DNA of 64,000 nt from an uncultured Lachnospiraceae bacterium (GTDB lineage Bacteria; Bacillota; Clostridia; Lachnospirales; Lachnospiraceae). Of this stretch, positions 1 through 8,467 are shown in pieces. Both the position numbers and the translations under genes were made by a program. Under the pieces are notes generated by a model. The model saw nothing but the letters and a program-made list of their open reading frames with translations, ran no database searches and was not told the DNA's origin. Where the stretch lies: the NCBI GenBank assembly GCA_947089905.1, contig CAMUMG010000009.1, positions 62,001 through 126,000 of the forward strand, in the 5' to 3' direction. Position 1 is the first letter of the stretch, and every line of letters begins with the position of its first letter.

Positions 1-1440
1 ATTTTTGATTCTATCCTCTTTTTCTTTTGACTGTTTTTTTATTTCTTCCTTCAAAGCTTGAACCTCTTTTTTTAAGATAAGAATTTTAAATTCGAAAAAA
101 TTTTTTAGATCCAAATACTCTTCCTTTGTTATAACTTTCCCTTTATAATCTTCATAAACTTCATCTATATAATGGTATTTCTTCTCTATTTCCACTTCCT
201 TTTCTATTATAATATTTTGTAGTTCCTCTAAAAAATAATCCTTTTTTTGTATTTTGGATATTAACTTTAACGTCTGATTTAATTCAAATACTCTTTTAAC
301 ATGAAGATTTATAATCTTTAAAATTACCTCTTTAAATTTCTCAAGAGAAATTTGCTTTTTGTTCTGACAGCCATTTTTATTTTTATTTTCTATACAAACA
401 AGATAATTATATTTTTTTCTGTGAGTAGGTATGGTCTTTTTTGTCATATTCCCTCTACAGTATCCACACTTTGCCAAACCTGAAAACAGATATAATGTCT
501 GCTCATTTGGTGCAACTCTAGTATCTGTATCTAAAAGAAATTTTACCAGCTCAAAAGCTTCTTTTGATATAATAGGTTCATGGCTATTTTCGTACCGAAT
601 CCAGTCTCTTTCTTCTCTTGTTATTCTTTTTTTTAACTTATAACTAATAGAAAACGTCTTTCCCTGCAAAAGTACCCCTGTATACACTTCATTTTGTAAA
701 ATTCTATTTATCTCATTTGCTACCCATTTAGGATTTAATTTTGTATGAAAACTGCACTGAAAGTTTTTGTTATTCTCCCTTTTATATTCCATAGGGGTAG
801 GAATTCCCAGTTCGTTTAATTTATCTGCAATTCTAAAGCTACTCATTCCTTCTATTTTCCATTGAAAAATCTTACGGATTATACAGGCAGCTCTTTCGTC
901 TATTATAAGTTTATTTTTATTCTCAGCAGATTTTTTATAGCCATAAGGGGCAAAAGAACCAATATACTGTCCCGTCTTTCGTTTCATATCCAAATGACTG
1001 CGTACTTTGATAGAAATATCTCTGCAATAGGCATCATTCATAAGATTCTTAAAAGGTATCCATATTTCTTCATAACTTCTCCTATCATATACGGTATCGA
1101 TATTATCATTGATTGCAATAAATCTCACTCCTAGAAGAGGAAATATTTTTTCAATATAACGCCCTGTTTCGATATAATTTCTTCCAAATCTGGACAAGTC
1201 TTTTACAATTACGCAGTTTATTTTTCCTGAGCGAATATCACTTAACATCTTTTGAAAACTAGGACGTTCAAAATTTACACCTGAAAATCCATCATCTACT
1301 CTTTCTTTATAAAGATGAATATCAGGATGTTCTTTTAGAAATTCTCTTATAAGTGCTCTTTGATTTAAAATACTGTCACTTTCTGCTTTATCGCCATCCT
1401 CTTTGGATAAGCGGTAATAGGCATCTGCAATATAAATCAT
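1..1440 (-). CDS. Large serine recombinase (resolvase/invertase family), C-terminus cut by window edge
   Basis: The reading frame is open on the minus strand from ATG at 1440 to the window edge, giving 480 visible codons. An AAGAAGGTG ribosome binding site lies upstream. The N-terminus has the catalytic-serine motif YYRLSKEDG, followed by VDDGFSGVNFERPSF and DLSRFGRNYIETGRYIE, which identify the resolvase catalytic domain. A recombinase domain and a zinc ribbon (CGYC, then a later Cys) follow, and then a lysine/glutamate-rich coiled coil. This architecture belongs to large serine recombinases of phages and of Tn4451/Tn5397-type conjugative transposons, which integrate and excise DNA at att sites. 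It could be the end of a mobile element extending to the left, or a solitary remnant. No att repeat is visible in the window. Confidence 0.9.
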   Translation of the reverse strand, partial: MIYIADAYYRLSKEDGDKAESDSILNQRALIREFLKEHPDIHLYKERVDDGFSGVNFERPSFQKMLSDIRSGKINCVIVKDLSRFGRNYIETGRYIEKIFPLLGVRFIAINDNIDTVYDRRSYEEIWIPFKNLMNDAYCRDISIKVRSHLDMKRKTGQYIGSFAPYGYKKSAENKNKLIIDERAACIIRKIFQWKIEGMSSFRIADKLNELGIPTPMEYKRENNKNFQCSFHTKLNPKWVANEINRILQNEVYTGVLLQGKTFSISYKLKKRITREERDWIRYENSHEPIISKEAFELVKFLLDTDTRVAPNEQTLYLFSGLAKCGYCRGNMTKKTIPTHRKKYNYLVCIENKNKNGCQNKKQISLEKFKEVILKIINLHVKRVFELNQTLKLISKIQKKDYFLEELQNIIIEKEVEIEKKYHYIDEVYEDYKGKVITKEEYLDLKNFFEFKILILKKEVQALKEEIKKQSKEKEDRIKN

Positions 1441-1540
1441 AAATTCATACACCTTCTTTTTTAATATATTTATATTTCACCTGCTCTATGTTATACTTAT
1501 GATCAAATTTAGATAAAAGAAGGAAGGGATATTGTTATTT

Positions 1541-3922
1541 ATGAAGCACTCTATAAAAACTATTTATGTAGTACATCACTCTCATACAGATATTGGTTAT
1601 ACAGATTTACAGGAACGAATCCTAGATCAGCAGGAACATTATATTCATACTGCACTTCATATCATGCAGGATTCTGAAAAAAATTCTAATTTTCGTTGGA
1701 ACTGTGAAACTTATTTTTGTGTGGAACGCTTTTTTTCTAAAGCTACAAAAGAGGAAAAAAATGCTTTCTTTCATTATGTAAAAACAGGGCAAATTGGAAT
1801 ATCTGCCTCTTACTTAAATTTTACGGATCTTTTAGATTGTGTTGTTTATAAAAAACGTCTTTCTGAAATGAAAGCCCTATTTCAGGCTCATGAAATTGAT
1901 ATTAAAACCGCTATGACCGCAGATATTAATGGTATTTCTATGGGACAAAGAGATGCTCTAATAGAACATGGAGTTGAATTTTTATTTACAAATGTCCATA
2001 CTCATCATGGTATGTATCCACTCTATCAAAATCAGACTGCTTATTGGTGGAAAAATAAACAGGGAAAACGTCTTCTGGTTTGGAATGGAGAACACTATAA
2101 TCTAGGAAATGTTTTAGGAATTAAACCAAATCTTTCTCAAAATTTTATGACTGTCAGTTATTTTGGAAAGGAACAACAACTAGAAGATGCAGTTTCTACC
2201 TTAAAAAGAAATTTAGATGAATATTTGGCTTCTTGTGAAGAACAAGGTTATCCATATGACTTTATTATCTGTGGTGTATCTGGTGTATTCAGTGATAATG
2301 CACCTCCTAACTTGGAAATTCTGCATACTATAGAAGCCTTCCATAAAAAATATGGTACAGAAGTCTGTTTAAAAATGGTATCTTTACAGGAATTATATTC
2401 CCTAATCAAAGATAAATTAAACGATGCTCCTGTATTAGAGGGGGACTTTACAGATTGGTGGGCAAATGGTGTTGGTTCAACCCCTTATGCTGTAAAACAC
2501 TATAAAGAGGCACAAAGAATTTATCATTTATGTGGAAGAATAGATCCCGATGTATATCAAAAATATCCGCAGGAAGCTAAAACAGTCGAAGATAATTTAC
2601 TGCTGTATGCAGAACATACTTGGGGACATTCTTCTACAATAACAAACCCTTATGATACTATGGTTCTTAACTTAGATATTCGTAAAACCAGTTACGCCTC
2701 TAAAGCTCATGAAAGTGCTTCCCTTATGCTCAACCAAACGGCAATACAGGCGGGTGATATCTTATGCTACTATAATACAAATGGTAAAATTAAAGTTATA
2801 AATACTGGAACTTCTGAAGGTATCATGCCAGTAGAATTTTATATCGAAAGTCCTTCTATGGAGAAAGTCAACATAATAAGAAGTTCTGATAAAAAAGAAA
2901 TTCTCTGTCAAACTTCTTCTCACCCTCGAGGAGTATTAATTAGTTTTGTAGATACCTTTTTTTCAAAAGAGGTAAAAGAATATGAATATAGAAAACTTCC
3001 TCCTATTAAAAAAGTAATTAATACAAGACAATGCTATATTGGAGCAGAACGTGTTCAAGACATTGTAAATGAGTACGATCCTATTACTTATCGATTGCCT
3101 TATGAGATAGAAAATGATTGGTTTAAACTTACTTATACTTTAAAAGAAGGTATCACTTCTTTTTATAATAAAAGAGAAAATTGTGAAATGTTAGATAAAG
3201 GAATGGCAAAATTTTTTACTCCTATCTATGAATGTACTCCTATTCGCACGAATGATTACTCGGAACGCAGTATTTTAGGGAGAAACATTCGTGGAAAACA
3301 TGCGGTACAATATCAGGGCGAATTAATTGAAATAAAATGTTTAGAGCAGGGGAATTTATTTACTACACTAGAATTTGTATACTCTTTAAAAGGTACAGAT
3401 TATTGTTCTGTCATTTTTAAGATGTATCATCCTCTTCCAAAAATAGATTTTAAACTTAAATTAGCAAAAACAATTTCTAATAATATTGAAAGTATCTATT
3501 TGCCGCTAACCCTATCCATTCCTGAAAGTAAAATTTATTTACAAAAGGGTGCAGAGCCTTTTCTTCCGGGTTTAGAACAACTGCCCGGAACTTGTATGGA
3601 ATATTATATGTCTGATTATGGTATGATATATCAGACTTCAAAGGGCTGTGTTTCCATTCAGACTTTGGATACTCCACTATTTTATATGGGAGAACTCAAT
3701 CATCATCCAATTAAACTATGTGATAGAAAACCAGAAAACAACTATCGAGATATTTATTCTTGGGTAATGAATAACACTTGGGAAACCAATTTTAAAATGG
3801 ATTTGTCTGGATATGCAGAATTCCGCTACTCTATTTTTCTTAGTGATAATCAAAAACCTGAGAAGTGTTTTGATGAACTTTTCGATCGTTCTTTAGGAAC
3901 ATATACTATTATTTACGAATGA
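1541..3922 (+). CDS. GH38-like glycoside hydrolase (alpha-mannosidase fold, DUF5054-like)
   Basis: About 793 aa. The N-terminus carries HHSHTDIGYT (residues 12-21), the zinc-binding HxHxD signature of the GH38 N-terminal domain. TADINGIS near residue 128 holds the probable Asp nucleophile. GDFTDWWANG (about 302-311) and EHTWGHSS (about 358-365) are further family landmarks. The C-terminal half resembles the beta-sandwich part of alpha-mannosidases. There is no signal peptide, so it should act in the cytoplasm on imported oligosaccharides. A TTG start 9 nt upstream is possible, but the AGGAAGGG ribosome binding site is better spaced for the ATG at 1541. It is divergent from the recombinase and 44 nt ahead of the GIY-YIG gene. 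The exact substrate is unknown. Confidence 0.75.
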   Translation: MKHSIKTIYVVHHSHTDIGYTDLQERILDQQEHYIHTALHIMQDSEKNSNFRWNCETYFCVERFFSKATKEEKNAFFHYVKTGQIGISASYLNFTDLLDCVVYKKRLSEMKALFQAHEIDIKTAMTADINGISMGQRDALIEHGVEFLFTNVHTHHGMYPLYQNQTAYWWKNKQGKRLLVWNGEHYNLGNVLGIKPNLSQNFMTVSYFGKEQQLEDAVSTLKRNLDEYLASCEEQGYPYDFIICGVSGVFSDNAPPNLEILHTIEAFHKKYGTEVCLKMVSLQELYSLIKDKLNDAPVLEGDFTDWWANGVGSTPYAVKHYKEAQRIYHLCGRIDPDVYQKYPQEAKTVEDNLLLYAEHTWGHSSTITNPYDTMVLNLDIRKTSYASKAHESASLMLNQTAIQAGDILCYYNTNGKIKVINTGTSEGIMPVEFYIESPSMEKVNIIRSSDKKEILCQTSSHPRGVLISFVDTFFSKEVKEYEYRKLPPIKKVINTRQCYIGAERVQDIVNEYDPITYRLPYEIENDWFKLTYTLKEGITSFYNKRENCEMLDKGMAKFFTPIYECTPIRTNDYSERSILGRNIRGKHAVQYQGELIEIKCLEQGNLFTTLEFVYSLKGTDYCSVIFKMYHPLPKIDFKLKLAKTISNNIESIYLPLTLSIPESKIYLQKGAEPFLPGLEQLPGTCMEYYMSDYGMIYQTSKGCVSIQTLDTPLFYMGELNHHPIKLCDRKPENNYRDIYSWVMNNTWETNFKMDLSGYAEFRYSIFLSDNQKPEKCFDELFDRSLGTYTIIYE

Positions 3923-3966
3923 TTCGTCATAATCTAAAATCGTTCTGACAAAAGAGGGAAAATATT

Positions 3967-4626
3967 ATGGAGCATTTTGGAGTTACTGTACGTGAAGGAA
4001 CATATGGATTCAAATTAAGTAGAGAAAAGTATGCCATTATAAATAATAAAAATTCTTTAGGGAAATTTGATAGTCTTAAAAATGCCTATGCTGACGAAGA
4101 AGCAAATTATTATACAGAAGAATGGTGTGATTCTTATAGAAAATTATGTCTTGAAAATTTTGATTTGAATATGAAGTTTTTCCAATCGCTTCATCATGAT
4201 GAATTTGAAGAGGAAATTCAACGCTTTCTTAAAAAAAATAAAAAGTTTATAGAAGTACATGATCTAAAACAATATAGTGGTGTTGGAGGATATTATTTAA
4301 TGATACTAGATCAGTATTGTCAAGTCTATGTTGGGACAACTGATAATATAAAAAGACGTATTCAACAGCATTGGACCAAAATCAAAAGTTTTGACAGACT
4401 GCTTTTTCCTATGTATGCAGTAAATAAATCTATTTTATCCATAGATAGTTTTCGAGCTTTGGATACAACTCGGATTTTTGCTTATAAAACAAGTAATCTA
4501 TATAATTTAGAGGATAGATATATAAAAACTTTTTCTAGTAAATTTTTATCTAATAGAATTTCGGGAGGTAAACTTGAAGATGGTTTACTAGGAATAGCAG
4601 AGATTAAATCGAGGGATTTGATATGA
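3967..4626 (+). CDS. GIY-YIG nuclease domain protein
   Basis: 219 aa, with a GAGGG ribosome binding site just upstream of the ATG. A GIY-YIG core lies in the middle: GYY at residues 108-110, YVG at 121-123, the arginine pair in IKRRIQQH at about 130-131, and a glutamate in LEDRY at about 182. This matches the catalytic Arg/Glu layout of the superfamily. The first 95 residues are an acidic helical region that I do not recognise. GIY-YIG domains cut or nick DNA in homing endonucleases, restriction enzymes and UvrC. Here the spacing between YVG and the Glu is longer than in UvrC, so the biological target is unknown. The stop overlaps the next gene's start (ATGA), so the two are translationally coupled. 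Confidence 0.7.
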   Translation: MEHFGVTVREGTYGFKLSREKYAIINNKNSLGKFDSLKNAYADEEANYYTEEWCDSYRKLCLENFDLNMKFFQSLHHDEFEEEIQRFLKKNKKFIEVHDLKQYSGVGGYYLMILDQYCQVYVGTTDNIKRRIQQHWTKIKSFDRLLFPMYAVNKSILSIDSFRALDTTRIFAYKTSNLYNLEDRYIKTFSSKFLSNRISGGKLEDGLLGIAEIKSRDLI

Positions 4627-5078
4627 TAGAGCAGGTTTTAATCGGTGATGAAAAAAAATCGATAGCAAGACAGATACTAGAAGCCTTGCCAGAGTGGTTT
4701 GGGATTTCTGAATCAAGGGAAAACTATATTTTGGAAAGTGAAAATCAACTGTTCTTTAAAGCAACTATAGATAATAAAGTCGTTGGTTTCCTCTGTCTGA
4801 AAGAGACAGGAAAAGATACAATGGAATTAGCAGTAATAGGAGTATTAAAGGAGTATCAGCATCAAGGGATAGGTCGTCAATTATTCGAGCAAGCAAAAAA
4901 AGCTATACAAAAAGAATATTCCTTTTTACAGGTAAAAACAGTACAAATGGGGCGATATAAAGAATATGATGACACAAATAAATTCTATATCAGCCTTGGA
5001 TTTAAAGAGTTTGAAGTCTTTCCGACACTTTGGGATGAGTGCAATCCCTGTCAAATCTATGTTATGTCTTTAAGTTAG
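4623..5078 (+). CDS. GNAT family N-acetyltransferase
   Basis: 151 aa. The acetyl-CoA binding motif appears as LAVIGVLKEYQHQGIGRQLF (about residues 67-86), with the Q/RxxGxG/A loop QHQGIG. It is followed by a C-terminal FYISLGFKEF strand-helix that is typical of GNAT enzymes. These transfer an acetyl group from acetyl-CoA to an amine; the acceptor cannot be predicted. It overlaps the GIY-YIG gene by 4 bp and probably shares its transcript. A palindromic repeat that may act as terminator starts 6 nt after the stop. Confidence 0.85.
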   Translation: MIEQVLIGDEKKSIARQILEALPEWFGISESRENYILESENQLFFKATIDNKVVGFLCLKETGKDTMELAVIGVLKEYQHQGIGRQLFEQAKKAIQKEYSFLQVKTVQMGRYKEYDDTNKFYISLGFKEFEVFPTLWDECNPCQIYVMSLS

Positions 5079-5083
5079 GAAGT

Positions 5084-5182
5084 GGGGATGTCGCAATAAG
5101 TGTTAAACATACAAGATTATAGTATTAAATTATATTAAAATTTATAATATCTTGTATATAATTTCCTTAATGCGATATCCCC
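5084..5182. repeat. MITE-like palindromic repeat, copy A
   Basis: A 99-bp near-palindrome with terminal inverted repeats: GGGGATGTCGCAATAAG at 5084-5100 and CTTAATGCGATATCCCC at 5166-5182. The interior arms ACAAGAT and ATCTTGT also pair. The reverse complement of the repeat at 25172-25268 matches it at about nine positions in ten over the full length. It contains no ORF and lies between convergent genes (GNAT and tatD). It may be a non-autonomous mobile element that also works as a bidirectional terminator. Confidence 0.85.
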
Positions 5183-5196
5183 TATTTATAAATCTT

Positions 5197-5979
5197 TTAT
5201 TTATTAAGTCCAAAGATCCTTTCTGTATTGATCTTTGCCTGTTGTATCAAAACATCTTCTGATACATTCATGTATTTTGCCAAATCTTTCGCTACATATT
5301 TGATATTCTGTGGAACATTTGTCCTTTCTAATCCCTGTACATTTCGAGGTGTTAAATAAGGGGCATCTGTTTCAATCAAAATTCTATCTAGTGGAATCAA
5401 TTTAACTGCTTCTCTTAATTCTTTTGCTCTTCTGTCATCGCAAATCCAGCCAGTAATACCAATTAAAAATCCCATAGACAAATATTTATCTACTGTTTTT
5501 CGATCTCCTGTAAAACAGTGAACAACAGACTTCGTACAGATATCCGAATGTTTTTTAAATCTTTTGATAAAATCTTCGGATGCACTGCGTTCATGAAGAA
5601 ACAGTGGTTTATTTAACTTTTCTGCCAGTATGATATGTTTTTCCAGACATCTGATCTGATTTTCTTTTGTAGAAAACATTCGATCGAAATCTAAGCCACA
5701 CTCTCCTACTGCTACTATTCTTTTATTATTTTTTATAATTTCTTCGATCGATTCAAAATCTTCCTGTTTTGCCGAATCGGCATTATGCGGATGAATTCCG
5801 GCAGTTCCATATACCTGATTTTCTTTCGTAAATAAATCTATCCTTTTATTTTCCTTTCTATCTGTGCCTGTAAGGATACAACATACTCCTGAATCTTTTG
5901 CATCTTGAATAATTTTTTTAGGATCTGGAAACTGCTTACAAAATAAATTTAAACCAATATCATAATATGTTATATTCAT
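5197..5979 (-). CDS. tatD: TatD family metal-dependent DNase
   Basis: 260 aa, the usual length. It follows E. coli TatD closely: the N-terminus is YYDIGLNL rather than the DxHxHL of the YcfH/YabD branch. It then has TAGIHPH, VGECGLDFDR, the HER region at about residue 130, VHCFTG, ITGWICDDRR and LIETDAPYLTPR, which supply the metal ligands and catalytic Asp. The family comprises 3'-5' exonucleases and AP endonucleases acting on DNA (and RNA) in repair and degradation. An AGAGG ribosome binding site is about 11 nt upstream. The gene stands alone, convergent with the GNAT gene across the palindromic repeat. Confidence 0.93.
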   Translation of the reverse strand: MNITYYDIGLNLFCKQFPDPKKIIQDAKDSGVCCILTGTDRKENKRIDLFTKENQVYGTAGIHPHNADSAKQEDFESIEEIIKNNKRIVAVGECGLDFDRMFSTKENQIRCLEKHIILAEKLNKPLFLHERSASEDFIKRFKKHSDICTKSVVHCFTGDRKTVDKYLSMGFLIGITGWICDDRRAKELREAVKLIPLDRILIETDAPYLTPRNVQGLERTNVPQNIKYVAKDLAKYMNVSEDVLIQQAKINTERIFGLNK

Positions 5980-6133
5980 CTGTTAATTAACCTCTTTTCT
6001 GTATAACCGTTTTTTATTATTTTATCTGATTTTTTAAAAATATACAATTCATTTAAAGCAACTATGAATTTTTTTGATATTCAAACCGATAACTTCAACA
6101 AAGCAAAATTGTACAACAGAAATGAGGTGAATT

Positions 6134-6691
6134 ATGAATATAAGGCAGGCAAAAAATCTCTACTCTACACAATTAAATAGGCTAAGAGAACAGCAAAAAA
6201 TACTTTTTGACAAGCAGAAGAATATGCAGAAAGAATCCAATAATATATTAGAATATGAAGAAAAAAATGGGGTTATTTTAGAGCTTTCAAATAGTTTAGA
6301 AAAACAGATTGATAAAACACAGAATTTTTTAGATAACCTTTCTGTCTTGTCAAGCTATATACATAATGCACAGGCTATCAAACAGCAAAGCGATACAAGC
6401 GCAGAGTATACAGAAAATATAGCAAAATGTATGGAGATTGCAAGAAGGATATCTGAGGGTTCAAAAGTACCCTATTGTGATGAAAGAAAACTGATGAAAT
6501 ATAATCTTAAACTATATATGGCTGCAAAAAACATTTCTATGATGAATAAATCCGATAAGGAATATAAATCTCTATGGGAAGAAGAGGAAGAAGAAAATAA
6601 AATAAATTCTAAACGGACAGACAATACAGAAATAGATTTTGATATTGCTCTTCCTGAATTAGCTGAAATACCTGACTTTTCCGATCTTTAG
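6134..6691 (+). CDS. Uncharacterised coiled-coil protein
   Basis: 185 aa, with a GAGGTG ribosome binding site 5 nt before the ATG. I do not recognise the family. Residues 1-65 are rich in Leu, Gln, Lys and Glu in heptad-like order and probably form a coiled coil. A central helical region (about 85-140) is followed by an acidic run of glutamates near residue 150 and an acidic tail ending in PDFSDL. There is no signal peptide or membrane segment, so it is probably cytoplasmic. Its last 33 bases overlap the 3' end of the truncated spmA on the other strand, so its C-terminus lies at a rearrangement junction and may not be the original one. Confidence 0.6.
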   Translation: MNIRQAKNLYSTQLNRLREQQKILFDKQKNMQKESNNILEYEEKNGVILELSNSLEKQIDKTQNFLDNLSVLSSYIHNAQAIKQQSDTSAEYTENIAKCMEIARRISEGSKVPYCDERKLMKYNLKLYMAAKNISMMNKSDKEYKSLWEEEEEENKINSKRTDNTEIDFDIALPELAEIPDFSDL

Positions 6692-7006
6692 TCCTATTAT
6701 TACATCAGCGTTGGCAATAAAATTCGTAGTAATATAATCTAAGGCAGGATGTCCCTTTGGAATTGCTGGAAATAAAAAACGGACGAATGGTCTTATCAAT
6801 TTAGTTGCACCAGAAATAATTCCTGCCTTTTTTGCAACTTCCATCAGTCCACTCCACATTGCTACAATTCCAACCATGGTAATACAAAGTGTAACCGCAT
6901 TGCCCGCCGCCTCTATTGCACCATTTCCCAACTGATCCATTTTTCCGGTAACAGCACCATATACAACGCCAATTATTATCATAAATGCCCAAAGATAATT
7001 TAACAT
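6659..7006 (-). pseudogene. spmA: Truncated spore maturation protein A (SpmA)
   Basis: The 115-aa ORF starts as typical SpmA: MLNYLWAFMIIIGVVYGAVT, then AVTLCITMVGIVAMWSGLMEVAKKAG and LIRPFVRFLFPAIPKGHPALDYITTNFIAN. Family members continue for about 80 more residues (an LGLGWAATP-type segment). Here homology stops at NFIAN, near position 6700, and an unrelated tail (ADVIIGLKIGKVRYFS) follows. The start has a GGAG ribosome binding site. Full SpmA is a membrane protein that works with SpmB in spore core dehydration in Bacillus. No spmB is adjacent, so this is a deletion or rearrangement remnant overlapping the convergent coiled-coil gene. Confidence 0.8.
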
Positions 7007-7130
7007 TGTGTATTCTCCATGAATTTATTCTATTTTTACCACAATATGGAAGAAAAATAGAAAATAGAACCACGTATCTTTATATAATTATTAAATTTTC
7101 TTAAAATTTGAAGAATTTTAAAATTTCCTG

Positions 7131-7159
7131 TTGACTTGTTCGCCAAAATATGTTATTTT
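7131..7159 (+). promoter_or_regulatory. Sigma-A type promoter of the AbrB-like gene
   Basis: TTGACT at 7131-7136 and TATTTT at 7154-7159 are separated by 17 nt. This would give a leader of about 85 nt before the abrB-like start at 7251. The stretch 7007-7130 is AT-rich and shows nothing else. Confidence 0.55.
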
Positions 7160-7250
7160 GTAACAAGAAGCCTAATCATTTAACAGATATTAACATGCCA
7201 ATGTATATCACGTTAAATTCAAATTGGGTATCTGGAAAGGAGAAAAGATT

Positions 7251-7508
7251 ATGAAAAGTACAGGTATTGTTCGTAAGCTCGATGAACTAGGACGTATTAC
7301 TCTTCCAATCGAGTTAAGAAGAACTCTTGGTGTTGAGGAGAGAGATGCCCTCGAAATTTTTGTTGAGGAGGACAGAATCATCCTTAAAAAGTACGAACCA
7401 GCAGATATCTTTAACGGTACAAAAGACGAATTGTTTGATTACTGCGGTAAAAAAGTTTCTAAAAAGTCTATTACTGAACTTGCTAAACTTGCAGGTATTA
7501 TCGAATAA
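7251..7508 (+). CDS. abrB: AbrB/SpoVT-family transition-state regulator
   Basis: 85 aa. The N-terminal swapped-hairpin DNA-binding domain is clear: MKSTGIVRKLDELGRITLPI, LRRTLGV, DALEIFVEEDRIILKKYEP. A C-terminal segment (FDYCGKKVSKKSITELAKLAGII) corresponds to the dimerisation part of AbrB/Abh. The start is the ATG at 7251 behind GGAAAGGAG, not the upstream in-frame TTG at 7224. AbrB proteins are dimeric or tetrameric global regulators of stationary-phase genes in Bacillus. The gene is convergent with rsmI, exactly as abrB faces yabC in Bacillus subtilis, which supports orthology. The two share a hairpin terminator. Confidence 0.88.
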   Translation: MKSTGIVRKLDELGRITLPIELRRTLGVEERDALEIFVEEDRIILKKYEPADIFNGTKDELFDYCGKKVSKKSITELAKLAGIIE

Positions 7509-7523
7509 TTTAATACTTAAAAG

Positions 7524-7558
7524 AAAGTGGGATATCAAACTTTACGGTATCCCACTTT
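7524..7558. terminator. Bidirectional intrinsic terminator between abrB and rsmI
   Basis: An 11-bp perfect stem, AAAGTGGGATA at 7524-7534 and TATCCCACTTT at 7548-7558, with a 13-nt loop. T-rich sequence follows on the + side and A-rich sequence precedes it, so it can stop transcripts from both convergent genes. Confidence 0.85.
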
Positions 7559-7574
7559 TCTATTTTACAACAAA

Positions 7575-8417
7575 TCATTCTTTTATTAACCGATTATAAA
7601 CTTCTCTCTTTGGAATTCCCCGATCTATAGCAACCTGTTTCATCGCTTCTTTTCGTTCCATACCAGCATCTATATAATGCTTCATATGTTCTTCTATGGA
7701 TATCGTATTCCACTGTTTATGGTATTCTTCTCTTTGTTTTTGACGACTTTTTCCTTCAATTACTAATACACATTCACCTTTTGGTTCTTGTTTTTCATAA
7801 AAAGTAATTGCCTCAGACAAGGTTGTAGAAAATACCGTTTCATATCTTTTTGTTAACTCTCTACATAATGCCATTTTACGCTCTCCTAAAACTTTATAAA
7901 GCTCTTTTAGGGTTTTAAGCAATTTATGAGGAGCTTCGTAAATAATCAGCGTTCTTGTATCCTCTACAAGTTCTGAAAGTACATCTTGTCTTTCATGTTT
8001 ATCCATTGGCAGAAACGCTTCAAAAGAAAATCGTCTGGTGGGAAGACCTGAAATGGTCAATGCTGTTACACAGGCACAAGCCCCTGGAAGCGAAGTCACT
8101 GAAATTCCTGCTTCATATGCCATAGAAACCAATTCTTCCCCGGGATCTGAAATTCCTGGCGTTCCTGCATCTGTTACAAGTGCAATATTCTTTCCTGCTT
8201 GAAGCTGTCCGATCAAATATCTTCCTTTTTCTATTTTATTGTATTCATGATAACTTGTCAATGGGGTTTTAATTTGGAAATAATTTAGTAACTTTATGGA
8301 ATTTCTAGTGTCCTCTGCAGCAATCAGATCGACTTCTTTTAATACTCTGAGTACACGTAGTGTAATATCTTCCAAATTTCCAATTGGAGTTGCACAAAGA
8401 TATAATGTGCCTGTCAT
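7575..8417 (-). CDS. rsmI: 16S rRNA (cytidine1402-2'-O)-methyltransferase RsmI
   Basis: 280 aa. The N-terminus MTGTLYLCATPIGNLEDITLR is the family signature. It is followed by AAEDTRNSIKLLNYF, the SAM-binding GTPGISDPGEELV loop, SLPGACACVTALTISGLPTRRFSFEAFLP and EAPHKLLKTL. It methylates the 2'-OH of C1402 in the ribosomal P site. The ATG at 8417 has an AGGAAAGG ribosome binding site; the longer frame from a TTG at 8453 has none and is not used by the family. It is the distal gene of the yaa/yab cluster. Confidence 0.95.
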   Translation of the reverse strand: MTGTLYLCATPIGNLEDITLRVLRVLKEVDLIAAEDTRNSIKLLNYFQIKTPLTSYHEYNKIEKGRYLIGQLQAGKNIALVTDAGTPGISDPGEELVSMAYEAGISVTSLPGACACVTALTISGLPTRRFSFEAFLPMDKHERQDVLSELVEDTRTLIIYEAPHKLLKTLKELYKVLGERKMALCRELTKRYETVFSTTLSEAITFYEKQEPKGECVLVIEGKSRQKQREEYHKQWNTISIEEHMKHYIDAGMERKEAMKQVAIDRGIPKREVYNRLIKE

Positions 8418-8467
8418 AATTAAGTCCTTTCCTACAGTGTCAAATCTGCACAAAGTTGTAGTAAACT

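Noticed and set aside
6801..7073. 90-codon minus-strand frame overlapping spmA
   Set aside because: It is a shifted frame of the clear SpmA sequence, with improbable composition rich in Cys and Trp.
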